From: Raphanus sativus
Taxonomy: Eukaryota > Streptophyta > Magnoliopsida > Brassicales > Brassicaceae
Direction: 5' to 3'
Assembly: GCF_000801105.2 (NCBI RefSeq)
Contig: NC_079518.1
Location: 10,238,106 to 10,302,105, forward strand
Length of the DNA: 64,000 nucleotides
A model generated the notes under the pieces. The model had not been told where the DNA came from. It did not search any database and saw nothing but the letters and a program-made list of their open reading frames with translations. Position 1 is the stretch's first letter. Every line of letters begins with the position of its first letter. Shown here in pieces: positions 46,462-59,900 of the stretch. The position numbers and the translations under genes are program-made.

Positions 46462-49400
46462 ATGAAGCGTGAGATGAAAACCCCCAATCTTCCACTAGAT
46501 GGAACTCAGAAAGGGAGTAGTAGTCACGGGTATGTATGCTTCTTTTTTCTTTTTCTTTTTTATTTTGCAATTCAACTAGACATTCTCAGGTTAATGTTGC
46601 AAACTCTTTTGTTCATAGGAGGACCTGTGGCCCTGCAAGACGATCCACCAAAGGGCAATGGACTCCCCAAGAGGTCACTTCCTCTCTCTCTTTTTTTTTG
46701 AATCTGGCAATTTTTCAATCAGATATGTGTAGTCCTGTAACACCACAACCTCTCATTTGTTATCCTTTGCGTTTACTGAAGATTTGTCTGTATTGAAATT
46801 TTCTGTTTGATTCCTGGATCAGGACCAAGTCTTGTGCAAGGCTGTCGAGCGTTTTCAAGGAAAGAACTGGAAGAAGATTGGTAAGTCAAGAAGAAAATTC
46901 TGATTCCCTTCTTCTCCTAGGTTTACTTTTCCAACGTTTTTAAGATCATATCAATACAACTCTATTTTAGATGGTGAAAGCAATGTGTGATTTTTATTTG
47001 TTTCACCTTTTCAGCTGAGTGTGTTAAGGATCGTACTGATGTCCAGTGTCTTCATAGATGGCAAAAGGTCTTGAACCCTGAGCTTGTGAAAGGCCCCTGG
47101 TCCAAAGAGGTGATTTTCTCTATATTCTTTCAATTATACAACTTTGTTTGATCGTTTCGGTGTCGATCTCTGTAATGTGTTTATGACATCTTCTTACTCT
47201 TCCATGTTTTCAAAGGAGGATAACACAATAATTGCTCTGGTAGAAAAATATGGGCCAACCAAATGGTCTACTATTTGTCAGCACTTACCTGGCCGCATAG
47301 GGAAGCAATGTAGAGAACGGTATGCACATAATCTCTACTTCTTGTCTCAATGAAATGACCTTTATTACTACACTTAAAGTTTTGCTTGGATATATACATG
47401 AACAATGTTGTGGTTCATGTAGGTGGCATAACCATCTTAACCCTGCCATTAATAAAAATGCATGGACCCAGGAAGAGGAACTGACTCTTATTCGTGCACA
47501 TCAAATTTATGGCAATAAATGGGCTGATCTAATGAAATTTTTGCCTGGAAGGTAAATTTATGCTTTTTTTCCCAGTTGTCCTATTGTGATAGAATTCTTG
47601 TAACCTGTGTCCTGAAAATTTGGTTGTCTTTATGCTTTTTCTGCTTATGATTATGGTCTAGCCTTCCTTCTTTGGTTATTTTCTTATTTGTTCTTTACTT
47701 CTTATGTTTCCATAGGTCAGACAATTCAATAAAAAATCATTGGAACAGCTCAGTTAAGAAGAAACTGGATTCCTACTACGCATCAGGTCTTTTAGATCAG
47801 TGTCAAAGCTCACCTCTCATTCCCCTCCAGAACAAATCCATGGCTTCATCTTCCTCGTGGACGCCCAGCAGTGGAGATGAAGGTAATTTCATGCAGGGGG
47901 ATGATGCTGAAGAATCAGAATGCAGCCAAGCTTCAACTGTCTTCACCTGTTCAAAAATGATCAATGATTCACCAGATGAGGTTAAACCTGCAAATGAAGA
48001 ATTCTGCACTCCTGAATTGCCTTCAGGAGCAGAGCAGCAAATCTCAAACTCTCCATCTCATGCAGATTCGTACTACCCTTCCTTTGAAGATGTCAAAACT
48101 ATTGTCCCAGAAATTTCTTGTGATACAACCGAGGTTAGAACCACTACAGCTGCAGCGGATCACTTGCAGGGTGTATCTGATAATGCTAATCAGGACCTCA
48201 ATCTAGACTGTCCTCGGTTATTGACACATAACATGGACGGAGATGGAAAAAATGAAGCATGCCAAGATTTTCAAAATTCAGTCAGATTAAGTGATCAACC
48301 TTCGTTGCCAAACTCTGACACAGATATAAATCCACAGCCTCAAACTTTGATCACGGACGAGGAGTGCTGTATGGTTCTTTTCCCAGATAACATGAAAGAT
48401 AGCTATACATCTGATGGTGAGCAACGTCAGAACATGGTTGACCCTCAAAAAGGCAAAGGATCTCTTTGTTCTCATCAGTCTGCAGAAACCCAAGCTAATG
48501 AAATTGGAAACACTCCAGCTTTTTCCTGGCATCCTTCAAAATCTAATGATCCTACTCAACGTTGTACCCTTCTTGGAGCTACTGCATCAGAACGTAAAAC
48601 TGATACAGATGATGGACTCTTAACTTCCCATGGCAATGATGATAATGATGGTATCCCAGAACAGCCTGAACTATCATATATTCCCAAGGATCTTTTGAAG
48701 CTAGTGCCTCTTAATAATTTCTCTTCTCCGGCTAGAGTGAAGAAGATTCATTTTCCTACTGACGATAAGCCAGCTGAAAAAGACAAAGGAACTCTCTGTT
48801 ATGAACCTCCACGTTTTTCAAGTGCAGACATTCCTTTCTTTAGCTGTGATCTTGCACCATCAAGTAGTGACTTACGGCCAGAGTACAGTCCATTTGGTAT
48901 CCGTCAGTTGATGATTTCTTCGATGAATTGTACAACTCCGTTAAGGTTATGGGACTCACCTTGTCATGATAAGACCCCTGATGTCATGCTTAAAGATGCT
49001 GCCAAAAGTTTCAGTGGTGCATCATCCATCTTGAAGAAGCGGCATCGGGACTTTCTGTCACCTGTGCTTGATAGGAGAAAAGGAAAAATGGTTAAAAGTG
49101 CCGAGGCTTCCTCCTTGGCTAAAGATTTTTCATGCTTAGATGTTATGATTGATGATGGAAATACCAAAAATAAATGTGCCTCCTCTTCTGAAGACAAAGA
49201 GGACCCAAGGGAAGCCTTGGAGTCAGGAGTAGTGACTTCAACTATTACTGTAAGTCCGTATTTTTACTCTACATGCTTTAACTTGCAGTCTGATATAAAT
49301 TGTCTGCTACTGAATTTCTCGTTGCTTAACACATCAATCTAGTTTGTTCAAGCACATTGCATCTAGTTATTTGAGCTGTCTTTTGTCAAGGATCATAGTT

Positions 49401-50628
49401 TGATCCCTGGTGCTATTTTCTCCAATAATTTAACTTTAATCTCTAAATCTGTTGCTTTCCTCTGCGCCAGGATCAAGGAACTCGTAGAAGTTTGGTTTAT
49501 CATAGTGATGTTGAGATGCAACTGAGCTCTCCTGTTGAAACTGGATCGAGACAAGATAACAAAGTGAATACAGTTGAAGTCGGTACTATTCCAACTGGAG
49601 AAATCTCAACAGAGCCTCCATTCACTACAGACTCTATTCCTTTATCAGAATTCGCGGAGATTAACACCAACACTGCAGAGAGTAGTGTTGATATTATTGA
49701 AAACTATAGCATGTAAGTTTGACCTTTCCCTCTGTATGTGTTTGATACCTGTTTTTTTTTCTGCTGATTCATATATTTGCTGGAAAGTATTGTTCTAAGT
49801 TGTCTTGATTTCACTCGTTTTACAGATTTGATGGAACTCCTTTCAAAAAACTGCTTGAAACTCCATCACCATGGAAATCCCCTTTACTCTTTGGTTCTTT
49901 CCTGCAAAGCCCAAAGTTGCCTCCAGAAATTACATTTGAGGTAATGTAAGATGAAAGAACTACTTTCTGGATACTCTGCTTCTTGTTTTAGACTAAAGCG
50001 CCATCTGATGGACAATTATTCGTTGTTGTTGTTTTTCTTTTATTCTCAGGATATCGGGTGCTTTATGAGTCCTGGAGAGAGAAGTTATGATGCCATAGGG
50101 CTGATGAAGCACTTAAGTGAACACACAGCCACGGCGTATGCAGATGCTTTGGAAGTCTTGGGTAATGACACACCTGAAACAATACTCAAGAAGAGACAGA
50201 TGAACACATCTATTCAAGGGAAAGAAAATCAGCTCTGGCCTCAAGATCAACTTGAAAACCGATCCCAGGTAGTAGCTTCAACTCTCACAACATAATGTAT
50301 CCTTACAAAACCTGTTGATGAGCTGGCAAAAGCTACAATTCAGTGCCCAACCAGTAGCCTAGTTACTTGAGAAAACTTCATCAACTCTCTTCTTCTTCTT
50401 TTCTTAGTCTAAGCTTAAGATTGAATCTTGAACTGGTAGAGATAAGAGAATAGCAGTTTTGAGTATTTTAAGTTACTTACTCTGAACCAACTCTGTGTGG
50501 GAATTCAGGTGGAGTGTCGCGCCTTGGACTTCAGTGATTGCGGGACACCGGGGAAAGCAAAGGTATCCTCGGCTTCTCCAGGCTGCTACACAAGCCCATC
50601 ATCTTACCTTCTAAAGAGTTGCAGATAG
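46462..50628 (+). CDS. MYB3R1: Three-repeat MYB transcription factor, MYB3R1 type
   Basis: Eleven coding exons (46462-46529, 46619-46673, 46823-46880, 47015-47109, 47216-47319, 47423-47551, 47716-49249, 49471-49712, 49826-49940, 50050-50268, 50509-50628) join to 912 residues. Residues about 34-190 hold three MYB repeats: KGQWTPQEDQVLCKAVERF, then VKGPWSKEEDNTIIALVEKY with PGRIGKQCRERWHNHLNP, then KNAWTQEEELTLIRAHQIYG with SDNSIKNHWNSSVKKKLD. Three repeats instead of two define MYB3R factors, which bind the MSA element (AACGG core) of G2/M genes and control cytokinesis. The long C-terminal region contains the conserved blocks MNCTTPLRLWDSPCH and FSGASSILKKRHRDFLSPVL. A 5' UTR intron is likely upstream (leader near 46070-46190). 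No lesion is seen. Confidence 0.93.
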
Positions 50629-51074
50629 AAAAAGGCTGCTTTTGTTCATAGAGCTCTGAGGGAACATTCATTCTCGCCTTCTATATCTTTTTTGGACATA
50701 CCATACATGTTTTTTTTTTGAAAACACCATACATGTACGTCTTATTTTTATCCCCTCTTCTTGTTCCCTTTTTTTTTGTAATGTGTAGACATGATACAAT
50801 TTTCATTAAATATAAAAAGTTAATTTTTTGTAATGCGTTTCAAGATTACATAAAACATGATCAAAAACGACCATGAACACTGGTGAATAGACAGAACCGA
50901 GCCCCAATTTTGATGATGTAATTATATACCTACAACCGGGACAATTCTGACCGCTCTGATTTTTATCTTATCATGATCCGTCCATAAACAACATCAGGGA
51001 CATGAGAGAATAACTAACGCGGCAACTATTTGTTGAGCCCAGTCTCCGAAGCGTCATATTCTTCTGTTCAAGAT
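50629..51074. other. Tail-to-tail intergenic region
   Basis: 3' UTRs of MYB3R1 (plus) and the membrane-protein gene (minus). ATTAAATATAAA near 50806 could serve as a poly(A) signal. No other feature seen. Confidence 0.4.
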
Positions 51075-52891
51075 TCAAGATCTTTGCCTGTTAGAGAGAG
51101 TATGAGCTGCTACATTGGGAACTTCGTTGTAAATCTTGGGTTCGTCTTCTTCTTCATCAGATGATAACAAAGATGGACCCATCCATGCTCTAAACCCCTC
51201 ATTCACTCGTCTTTCAACCTCTGGCGTGAACTCCAAAGGATTGGCTTCAAGCATCTCCAACCCCTGATGATTTCTGTTCCCAAACTCTCCTTGGTCAATA
51301 GTTAAAGCGGCTCTTCTCCTAAGTGAGAAAGCAGTTCCAGCATACAAGGTTACCAAACCCCATGAAGATATCTCATAGCACCAAAACAATGGCATAGAAC
51401 AGCTGCTTCCTAGTGTCAGGAGGGTTGAGCCGAGAAATATAGCTAGGAGGCCGTAGATGATAGCAAACACAATATTCAGAATTGATAGGCAACGAACCCC
51501 ACCTGTGAATTTATTAGACAGGGTAAAGAAGATCATTAAACCTATTTGAGCTCTAAGCTGAACTCTGAAGAGGCAAGGTAACTGGTAGTAGAGGAAACAG
51601 GGTTGTATATATACATAAAGTTTACCAGACAATGGGTATTGAAAAGGAATGAATCTATTCTATTGCACGCACGAATGGAAAAATATAAAACATAAGTGGA
51701 AAGCCGCATACATCTTAAGAAGAGAGAGCATACCTCTTCGTGAAGCACAGTAGTTATTTTCAACTACTTTTAGAAACCAGTGACGGTGAGGAACGGAATA
51801 CGCCACAAATATTCCTGCGGTATAACAACAAAAAATAACGAGAAAATAAAGAAGAAGACATACCACATCGTTATGAAAATATTAACAAAAGACAACACAA
51901 AGGAGAGATCGTAGAGAGGTTTAGAGCCACTTAGGATGATAACAAAGCATTTAACAACGTTTCCATACCCTTAGAGTTACTTGTTGAAGGAATGAATGAA
52001 CAGATACAACAGATTGGACTAGAATTTCAATTTATTTGGCGACATGTCATCAAAGGTGGTGGCTAACTTTGATAAAATCACTAATCATTCAACTGAAAAA
52101 AAAAGTAAGAACCCTCAGAACTAAGAAAGTTAGAACTAAGAAGGGCTGCCATGTGAGAAAGTCAAGCATAGCCAAAAACTTGTCTTAACTAAGCTTTCTT
52201 GAACCCCATTATCTACTATATATATAAGGTGACGAAAAGCTATAAAAGGGAAAAATCTAGCAGAGGAATAAACAAACTTCCCTATGGCTGCTGACCCACT
52301 AAACCCCAATAGAACTAGACCTGTCTTCATTCAAAACCTAACAACAAGCATTCAGGTTTTGAGAACACATCAACCAACAACCTCTATAACAATGTTTCAC
52401 CTCACCACAAGTCCAAAAAGTATAAGCCATTTGCTAAAACGTACTAAACATCAAATGAAACCAGTGGCAAACACACAATAGGAAGCTCAGCTTCTAGAAA
52501 CTGACCACTACTCACCTGCAACAAGATAAACAGAAGACACAAGGAAGACCATCGCCGAGGGAACGAAAACAACCATCCAGTAAAAATCCACAGTCTCCTG
52601 ATCCGTCAAGTAAAAAGCACCGGGAAACAGATCAGAGTCGCGGGCCTTTCCGTACACAGGCAAAGGCTGAACCTTCACGTCGCTGCAGAACGGCCTCCTC
52701 AGAACATTCGAAGGGAACACGATTCTCAAGCTGACGATCGTGCAAGTGAAGACGACGAAGCAGAGGAAAGCAACGACCGACGTCAGCACGGGTCTCTGGA
52801 GCTTGATCCAGGCTCTGTCTTCCTCCCTGAGAGTCTCGTACTCCTGCTTCGGCATAAACGCTTGACGCAACGCGTCTCCGATGATCGCCAT
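51075..52891 (-). CDS. Uncharacterised four-pass membrane protein
   Basis: Three exons (52516-52891, 51734-51814, 51075-51502) join in frame to 294 residues starting MAIIGDALRQAFMPKQEYE. Four hydrophobic segments are visible at about residues 32-55, 103-127, 155-180 and 184-206. The N-terminus carries EYETLREEDRAWIKLQRPVL, and the C-terminal tail is hydrophilic and acidic (SSDEEEDEPKIYNEV). There is no signal peptide, so it is probably inserted through its first segment. I recognise it only as a plant-specific transmembrane family without known function. It lies tail to tail with MYB3R1 and head to head with the exostosin gene (about 780 bases between start codons). No lesion is seen. Confidence 0.8.
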
Positions 52892-53675
52892 TGAAGCCTA
52901 GATGTTGATTGTTTTTCGAATTTGATTCGAAACCCTAGATCTTAAGGTTCTTTTTAAAGAAGAATCAATGGGAGAGTTCGAGAAATGAGGAGGGAGAAAG
53001 ACGGTGGTGACTGGTGATGGAGAAACAAATAGGCGCGTGTTAAAGCGATACGGCAACTGCCGTCGGGCGTGTGGATTATTTACAGATAGACCCCTAATCT
53101 TTTTAGTTAGTTACCGAATTTCCTTTAAGAAATGTTAATACTTAATACCTAGGAATGTGTGTCCATGGATTCGGTTCAGTTTCGGTACGTTATTTGTCGT
53201 GCTTAAATGGTTTAATTACGGCTTGATTGAGTCGATAACAAAAGAAAACAGTTCGGTCGGATTAGTAAACGATCTGGTTTGGTTTTGTCTTTTAATTGGA
53301 TTATTTTAGTTACGCTTAGATCTCGGTTGATTAACTTTTTTTCAAAAAAAAAGTTAGGTCCTTCACACTTTTATATCGATTCACAGCTGGATTCCCATGT
53401 TCTTCTTCCTTTCTTCTTCGAAGCTATTCCTGGAAAGTTTATGCAAATTCTTGGCAATACCGAAGCTTCTTGGCTTTGATCTGCTGTTCATAGTCATCTC
53501 CACCCCAGTTCTTGTTAGTTCTTGCTTCAATCAAAAACGGAAACTTTCGAGATCTATTATAGTAACTACTCAATTGCTAACATCAAAGTTCGTGTCTTTG
53601 AACTCCTTTCCCTGTTTCATTCTATCTTTGCAGATTCATGGTTAAGTTGTTGATGTTGTATGGGACTATGAGTAG
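52892..53675. promoter_or_regulatory. Bidirectional intergenic region
   Basis: The promoters of the membrane-protein gene (minus) and the exostosin gene (plus) must lie here. 53150-53345 is rich in TCGGTT/GGTTTGG words, a common degenerate Brassicaceae repeat. A leader intron for the exostosin gene is possible (TTTGCAG near 53626-53632). No TATA box stands out. Confidence 0.4.
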
Positions 53676-55888
53676 ATGTTGAGTTTGTGGCAGCTTAAGT
53701 TTAGAGCTCAATCTTTTCATTACAAGTCCAAAGCTGAGGAAATGAAACTGTTACGAGTTGCTGGTGTAGTTTTCATTATCATCTCAGCCTTCCAGTTCGT
53801 GAATATACGTTACTATGGTGGTGATATATTCTCTTTATCTTCTCAAGATGAGTTTCCGTTATCCCTACATGAAAGCACAGAACCAATCAGGCCAGTGCCA
53901 GGTCCTGTAAGAGTCAATGTTAGTAGTTTGAATTCAGCTGAAGGGGAGAGAACCGGTTTAGGAGAGGTCTATGTATCTGTTCAGTCTCATGATAGTTTTG
54001 CAGAGGGTACAAAAGATAAGGAAGCTCTGTACTCGCTCCTAGAGACAAGAAGCAGCAGCTCCAACGGGAGTGATGCTGACATTGTTAATGAAAATAGTAG
54101 AAATGTGGAGACTCTTGAGAGCGAATCTGATGATAGTTCCGTAGAGGATGATGCAAAAGATAAAGAAACTCAGGATGATTTTCTGCTAGAGACAAGAAGC
54201 AGCAGCTCCAACGGGAGTGATGCTGAGATTGTTAATGAAAACAATAGGAATGTGGAGACTCTGGAGAGTAGTAGTAGATCTGGTGATAATCTTTCCACAG
54301 AGGTGAAAAGAGTAATGAATGTTACAGAATCTGGGGTGGTTTCTATCGCCGAGATGATGAGTTTATTGCATCAAAGCCGCGCTACTCATGTCTCATCGGT
54401 ATGTGTGTGGTTCTTAGTCTCTGATTGGACAAGCAGTGCTCTGGTTTCTACTGCTATTACTACTACTACACCTTTGTATCTTATTATATTTTATTTTTTA
54501 TTCAGAAAATGAAACGGCCTTCTGCTGTTGATCAGGAGCTCTTGTACGCAAGAACCCAAATTGAGAACCCACCAATGGGGGAGAACGACCCTTTACTGCA
54601 TGGTCCTTTGTATTGGAATCTGTCCATGTTCAAAAGGTAAGTCAGTATATAGTTTTATCCATTTTGATTTCCTGTTTAGTATTTTCAGTTGTTAGGATCT
54701 TTGTTATCTATCTATGATCATCTCTATACATATGTTTTGTATTTGATCAGAGATGGCTATGAGTTGTGTCTACCTTTGTTTTTCATGTCTCTTTCATCTA
54801 TATTTGCAGGAGCTATGAGCTAATGGAGACAAAGCTCAAAGTATATGTCTACAGGGAAGGCAAAAGACCTGTATTTCACAAGCCAGTGCTGAAAGGGATA
54901 TATGCATCTGAGGGATGGTTTATGAGACAGCTCAAGGCCAGCAAAACATTTGTCACCAAAAACCCTCGTAAAGCTCACCTGTTCTACCTTCCTTTCAGCT
55001 CCAAAATGTTGGAAGAATCTCTCTATGTCCCTGGTTCTCACAGCGACAAGAATCTCGTTAAGTTTCTGAAGAACTATTTGGACATGGTTTCCTCTAAGTA
55101 TCACTTCTGGAATAAAACTGGAGGATCAGATCATTTTCTCGTCGCTTGTCATGACTGGGTAAGGTCTTCTTAGTTCTACTATGAAACCACCAGCTTTTGA
55201 TCCAACTTCTTCTTTTGTCTTTCAGGCTCCTTCCGAGACAAGGCAGTACATGGCTAACTGCATCAGAGCGTTATGCAACTCTGATGTCTCAGAAGGTTTT
55301 GTGTTTGGTAAAGATGTAGCCCTTCCCGAGACAACTATTCTTGTTCCCAGGAGACCGCTCAGGGCTCTAGGAGGTAAACCATCTTCCCAAAGGCACATAC
55401 TCGCCTTCTTTGCAGGTGGGATGCACGGCTACCTTAGACCTCGCTTATTACAAACCTGGGGAGGTAACAGAGATCCAGACATGAAGATATTCAGTGAGAT
55501 ACCAAAAACTAAAGGGAAAAATAAGAGTTACATGGAGTACATGAAGAGCAGCAAGTATTGCATTTGCCCAAAAGGGCATGAAGTCAATAGCCCTAGGGTC
55601 GTGGAGGCACTGTTCTATGAGTGTGTCCCTGTTATCATATCTGATAACTTCGTGCCTCCTTTCTTTGAGGTCATAAACTGGGAGTCTTTTGCAGTGTTTG
55701 TGTTGGAGAAAGACATTCCTGATTTGAAGAAGATATTATTGTCTATAACTGAGGAAAGATATAGAGAGATGCAGATGAGAGTGAAGATGGTGCAGAAGCA
55801 TTTCCTTTGGCATTCTAAACCTGAGAGATTTGATATATTTCATATGATACTTCATTCTATTTGGTACAACAGAGTTTTTCAAACTTGA
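53676..55888 (+). CDS. Exostosin-family (GT47) glycosyltransferase
   Basis: Four exons (53676-54398, 54506-54636, 54810-55158, 55226-55888) join to 621 residues. A single signal anchor at about residues 24-44 (LLRVAGVVFIIISAFQFVNI) makes it a type II Golgi protein. The stem (45-240) is acidic, serine-rich and contains an internal duplication. The GT47 exostosin domain runs from about 285 to 590: YELMETKLKVYVYREGKRPV, YLPFSSKMLE, FLVACHDW, RHILAFFAGGMHG, SKYCICPKGHEVNSPRVVEA and CVPVIISDNFVPPFFEVINW. Plant members of this clade act on cell-wall polysaccharides or glycoproteins; the substrate is unknown. The start is chosen at the first in-frame ATG; a second ATG at residue 23 lies immediately before the anchor. 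Confidence 0.9.
54012..54271 (+). repeat. Duplicated stem segment in the exostosin gene
   Basis: Units at about 54012-54122 and 54157-54271 both encode DKE..., then LETRSSSSNGSDA and IVNEN.RNVETLE. Identity is high at the DNA level and the spacing is a multiple of three, so the frame is kept. Confidence 0.85.
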
Positions 55889-58682
55889 AAAACCACATAT
55901 AATACATGTGATTACAGAGATTCATTAAGACTAAACTTACAAGATTCTAACCACAACCACGTCATTTTAGTGTTTCCGAATCAACAAACAAGTTTTATGA
56001 AAATGTTTGACTCAGTTCTGGTATGCTCCATCTTTTATGAATTATACTTTTCATAACATCGTATCATTTTAATAATGTTTCTTATAGTTTGTAATATCGT
56101 GATTAACCAGCGTTAAAGAAAAACTCATTGCATCTTTGAATGTTTTCATTTATCTTCATCGTAGACGCCAAACAAACATACAATCATAATCTACATGTGG
56201 CCGGTTTGAAAGAGATCGATCTTTAGGTCCCAAAACAGTGAAACAAGCTTGAAAATCTATGATTTTGATTCATCTTTTCAAAAAGAACGTTTACATAATT
56301 GGCTTGTGGATAGTCGACAACAAACATTGCTTTGGACACAACATAATGGGATACTTTTCAGTGGCTTAAAAGATATGTATGGGCTACTAGCGACTTGTTA
56401 ATTGTTCATGTGTTTTAATGGAATATCCTTTTTGTGTATATTGTGTCCTACGTAAAAGCTAGAATCCCTTTCTGGTTTCATACAATCCTAGATGGTAATC
56501 CGTCCCCTGCGCGAAATGAGTTTTTTACATATATTAAATTTTATTATTATAAATAATACACGCTTTGTTATCGATAACTTTTTTATATTTGATTAAAGGT
56601 GGTCATTCAAATATCAATCAGGTTTGGTTTGGGTCTATTCGAGTTTCAGTTTTTTTTTAGGTTAAAGATTTTAGTCATATTCATTTATTTATAGATTTCG
56701 TCCTAGGTTTGGTTCAGATTCTTGCGAATTTGGTTCGGGTTTAGATAACCCGTTTAAGTTATTTTAAAATTTATATATACCATAAATTTCTAAAAATGTA
56801 AAAGTAAAATAATATATAACAAACATATTTGAAAAATGTATGCCAAAATATTTAAACTTAACATATGGTTTAGCTTAAATATTTGGATAGGAAAGATATT
56901 TTAAGTTTTTGGTATTTTGAATATCGTTTAGCTATTTAGACATGTATTTTTAACTATTTGTATATATTTCCAATTATTCTAAACAACTTAAAAACATCTT
57001 ACATATTTTGGATTTTTTAGATATTATATCTAAAAATAATTAATATATTTAAGTATATAAATATGATTCACATATATTCAAATACCTGAAATAATTTGAT
57101 TTGGGTAGGATTTGATCATGGTTCTCTAGATACTAAATTTTTAATGCGTTCAAATATCTAACCAATTGCGGTTCAGATTCAGTAATACTTTTCCGGATCG
57201 GATTTAGTTTATTTTTCGGATTCATAATTTTTTTTGTCCATCCCTATATTTGATTATAACAAAGTTTCAAATGATAGTGATGGTGGTTCATATTGATTTT
57301 GAGTATATAATAATTTTAAAACTAAAATACATTTGATTATATATGTGGTCTATTTATTTAATCAATAAAAATTGTTCTATGCCTATTTAAGGAAAACCAG
57401 ATTTTGACCCGTTCATCCGCGCGGTTTTGATTTTTTTATTTTTATAAAGTATTTAATGATCTTTTAAACATATCATTTATTTACATATTTTTGTCTCCTA
57501 CAAACTTACCCGGACCGAATATGATCCGACTCAAATCCTCATAAAATTTACAATATCCAAATTGTATTTATTTGATTTTGAAGCTTTATAAACACGATAT
57601 CCAAATAAAGATTTATATTCCAACTGGTATTTTGATGTCCTGATCAATCTGATTCTGTGAAAAAAAAAATTTATTAAATTATTTCAAAAAGTGTTTTGTA
57701 CATAATATTCTATCTAAAATTTTATAACTTGTGTAGATATTTTTTTTAAAAAGGAAATTGCACAAATTATATATTAACCCGCGTGGATATCTGACTTCAT
57801 TTTTGTTCAACGTAAACTCATAATCCGCTAATTTTATAAAAGAGTTTCATGTATATTTTTAATGTTTTATAATTTACATATTAGAATATATTATTTTATA
57901 ATATAGATGTTTGATAATATTTTTTTATTTGTACATAATATTATATTAAAAGTTTTATAACTTGATGCAATTTGATATGATTTTACTATTCATATATAAC
58001 ATGTTGTTTTTTGTTAATTTAGTTTAAAATGAAACAGCATACTAAAAATATTAATTTTTTGCATTAGTTTCTATGAATTATTATTAATTTTATGATATTT
58101 TGTTTTCTTGAAAATTGAATTCTAAAAATTTTATATTTGACTAAACTAAATAAGATAATATTATATTTTAAAAATATATATATATATATATAATATATTA
58201 TATATTCAGTTTGTGTTTTATTTTCACCCCAAAAAAATAATTTTTGATTTGGTCAATATATGAATATTGATTTGTTTAGATAAGCTTGAAATTGCAATTA
58301 ATTAATTTAAATGATTTTAAATGCAGTGACAGAATATGTAAATAAAAAGAAATACAAAAGGAAATAATTAATTTATTATAAAAACATTGGTTAAATGTGT
58401 AAATAAAAAGAAGTATTTAATATGATATCCAAGTTTCAAACAGTTTTCATTTAATATAATATCCAAGTTTTCAACTAGTACCAAAATGTACTTCAGTTTT
58501 AATAATCTAGATGATGGGCTAAAAAACGGATCCACAAAGGTCTATAAAAGGATAATATGAGAATGAAATGAGGTCCATTAGTGAAGGAGTAGATTGCAAG
58601 TTAGAGTATGGTTTGGGTGTATAGATGCATAATTTCTCTATATTGTTTTACACTATACTGAAAACCATTAAAATCCCAATTA
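55889..58682. other. Repeat-rich intergenic DNA
   Basis: No gene seen. 56600-57250 contains degenerate GGTTTGGTTTGGGT/CGGGTTTAGATAACCCG words typical of a Brassicaceae dispersed repeat. At 57391-57420, CCAGATTTTGACCCGTTCATCCGCGCGG reads on the minus strand as a Helitron-like 3' end (hairpin remnant, then CTGG before T). A similar word at 56490 is weaker. An AT microsatellite lies at 58170-58195. Confidence 0.4.
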
Positions 58683-59895
58683 TGTTGGACAATTTCAAGT
58701 CAGAGGAAGTTAATATATGGATAAGTGTTCAAATATGTTAAGGATAAACACAAACATCAAATCTAGAAATAGAAATTTTTATTATTATTACATTAGGTTT
58801 GTGTTTCTATATCCCCATGTTAAAAGTAATTGTTTTTCATATAAATAGAGATCTCATTGAGAGATCTTCTATAAGATTGAGAAATAAGATCTAAGAGAAA
58901 CATTGAAAATTTTAGTTTTAAGTAGTTTCTAAAGGTAAAAATAAGAAAAAAAAATTTCTAGAGATTTTAGATATTTAAATTGGTATCAGAATCCCAGGTT
59001 GGCGACTCGATTTTGGTGGCAAAGAAAAGATCATGTATGCAAGGTGGATATGATCAGAGCCCTCATTGCAGTGAGCTTCAGCTGTAAAATTCATCGCAAC
59101 ATCAATAAAGATTTCAAGAGAATGTTCTACAAGAACTGGGCCAAATCTAAGAAGAAGGCTTTCACCAGGCATGCCAAGAATAATGAGGTATTCAATCAGT
59201 TCAAAATGATCAATAAAAACATTAAAAAGTAAACTTTTCACACCGATGGAGGAGTAGAATTTACCTTAACTAGATTCTTTCTACTTTGTGAAGAAAGTAA
59301 ATTTGGAGCTATGACAGTAGAGTTAGAGTCTATAAAAAACAAGATATTAAGGCTTGTGGATAAACCGGCTGGTGTTAAACATACAGGGACATGTAACACA
59401 AAGATGAAAGCGTGTAACATAACTCATGTACCAATGGAGCCGAATTTAAAGATCTCAGATGCTGAAAACGAACCAAAGATAAATGCGTCGGGTGTTAAGT
59501 AGAAGGCTGACATCCTTACTAATGGAGTTTAAGAAATTGAGCTCTCTAATTCAAGTTAAAATTTAAAAAAAAAAGTAAATGTTGGATAATTCTAAACTTG
59601 TAGAAAGTTAATATATTGATAAGTTTTTAAATATGTTAAAGATAAAAACCAAAAAAAAACTAAAAATAGGAAAATAGGAAAATGAAGTTTTCTATTAGAT
59701 TAGGTTTGTGTTTCTATCATGCATGTTAAAGAAAATTGTCTCTCAGATAAATAGAAGTCTCATGGAGATGTGTTCTTTAAAATTGAGAATAAAGATCTAA
59801 AATAAACATTGATAATTTTAGTTTTGGATAGTTTCTAAAATTAATAAAAAAATGTTTTGTAATTTTTTTTGTTTTTAGAAAGTTTAGAGATTTGA
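58683..59895 (+). mobile_element. Small LTR retroelement carrying a host-gene fragment
   Basis: Two diverged direct repeats of about 300 bases (58683 to about 58979, and 59580 to about 59895), both starting TGTTGGA, share many blocks such as TTAGGTTTGTGTTTCTAT and AGTTTCTAAA. TGGTATCAGAATCCC at 58981 matches the usual tRNA-Met primer site position, and a purine run precedes the second repeat. A possible 5-base duplication AATTA flanks it (58678-58682, 59896-59900). The interior is about 600 bases with no gag or pol. It is therefore a non-autonomous LTR element of about 1.2 kb. Confidence 0.65.
59038..59232 (+). pseudogene. Ribosomal protein L3-like fragment inside the LTR element
   Basis: The frame 58999-59232 contains FYKNWAKSKKKAFTRHAK (59125-59178), which closely resembles the plant uL3 (RPL3) segment after the first beta domain. 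The preceding residues AVSFSCKIHRNINKDFKRM fit only loosely. The rest of L3 is absent. The element seems to have picked up a piece of a host mRNA. Not expected to make a ribosomal protein. Confidence 0.5.
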
Positions 59896-59900
59896 AATTA

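Noticed and set aside
48287..48532. Minus frames opposite MYB3R1 exon 7
   Set aside because: Shadows of a long, well-supported coding exon.
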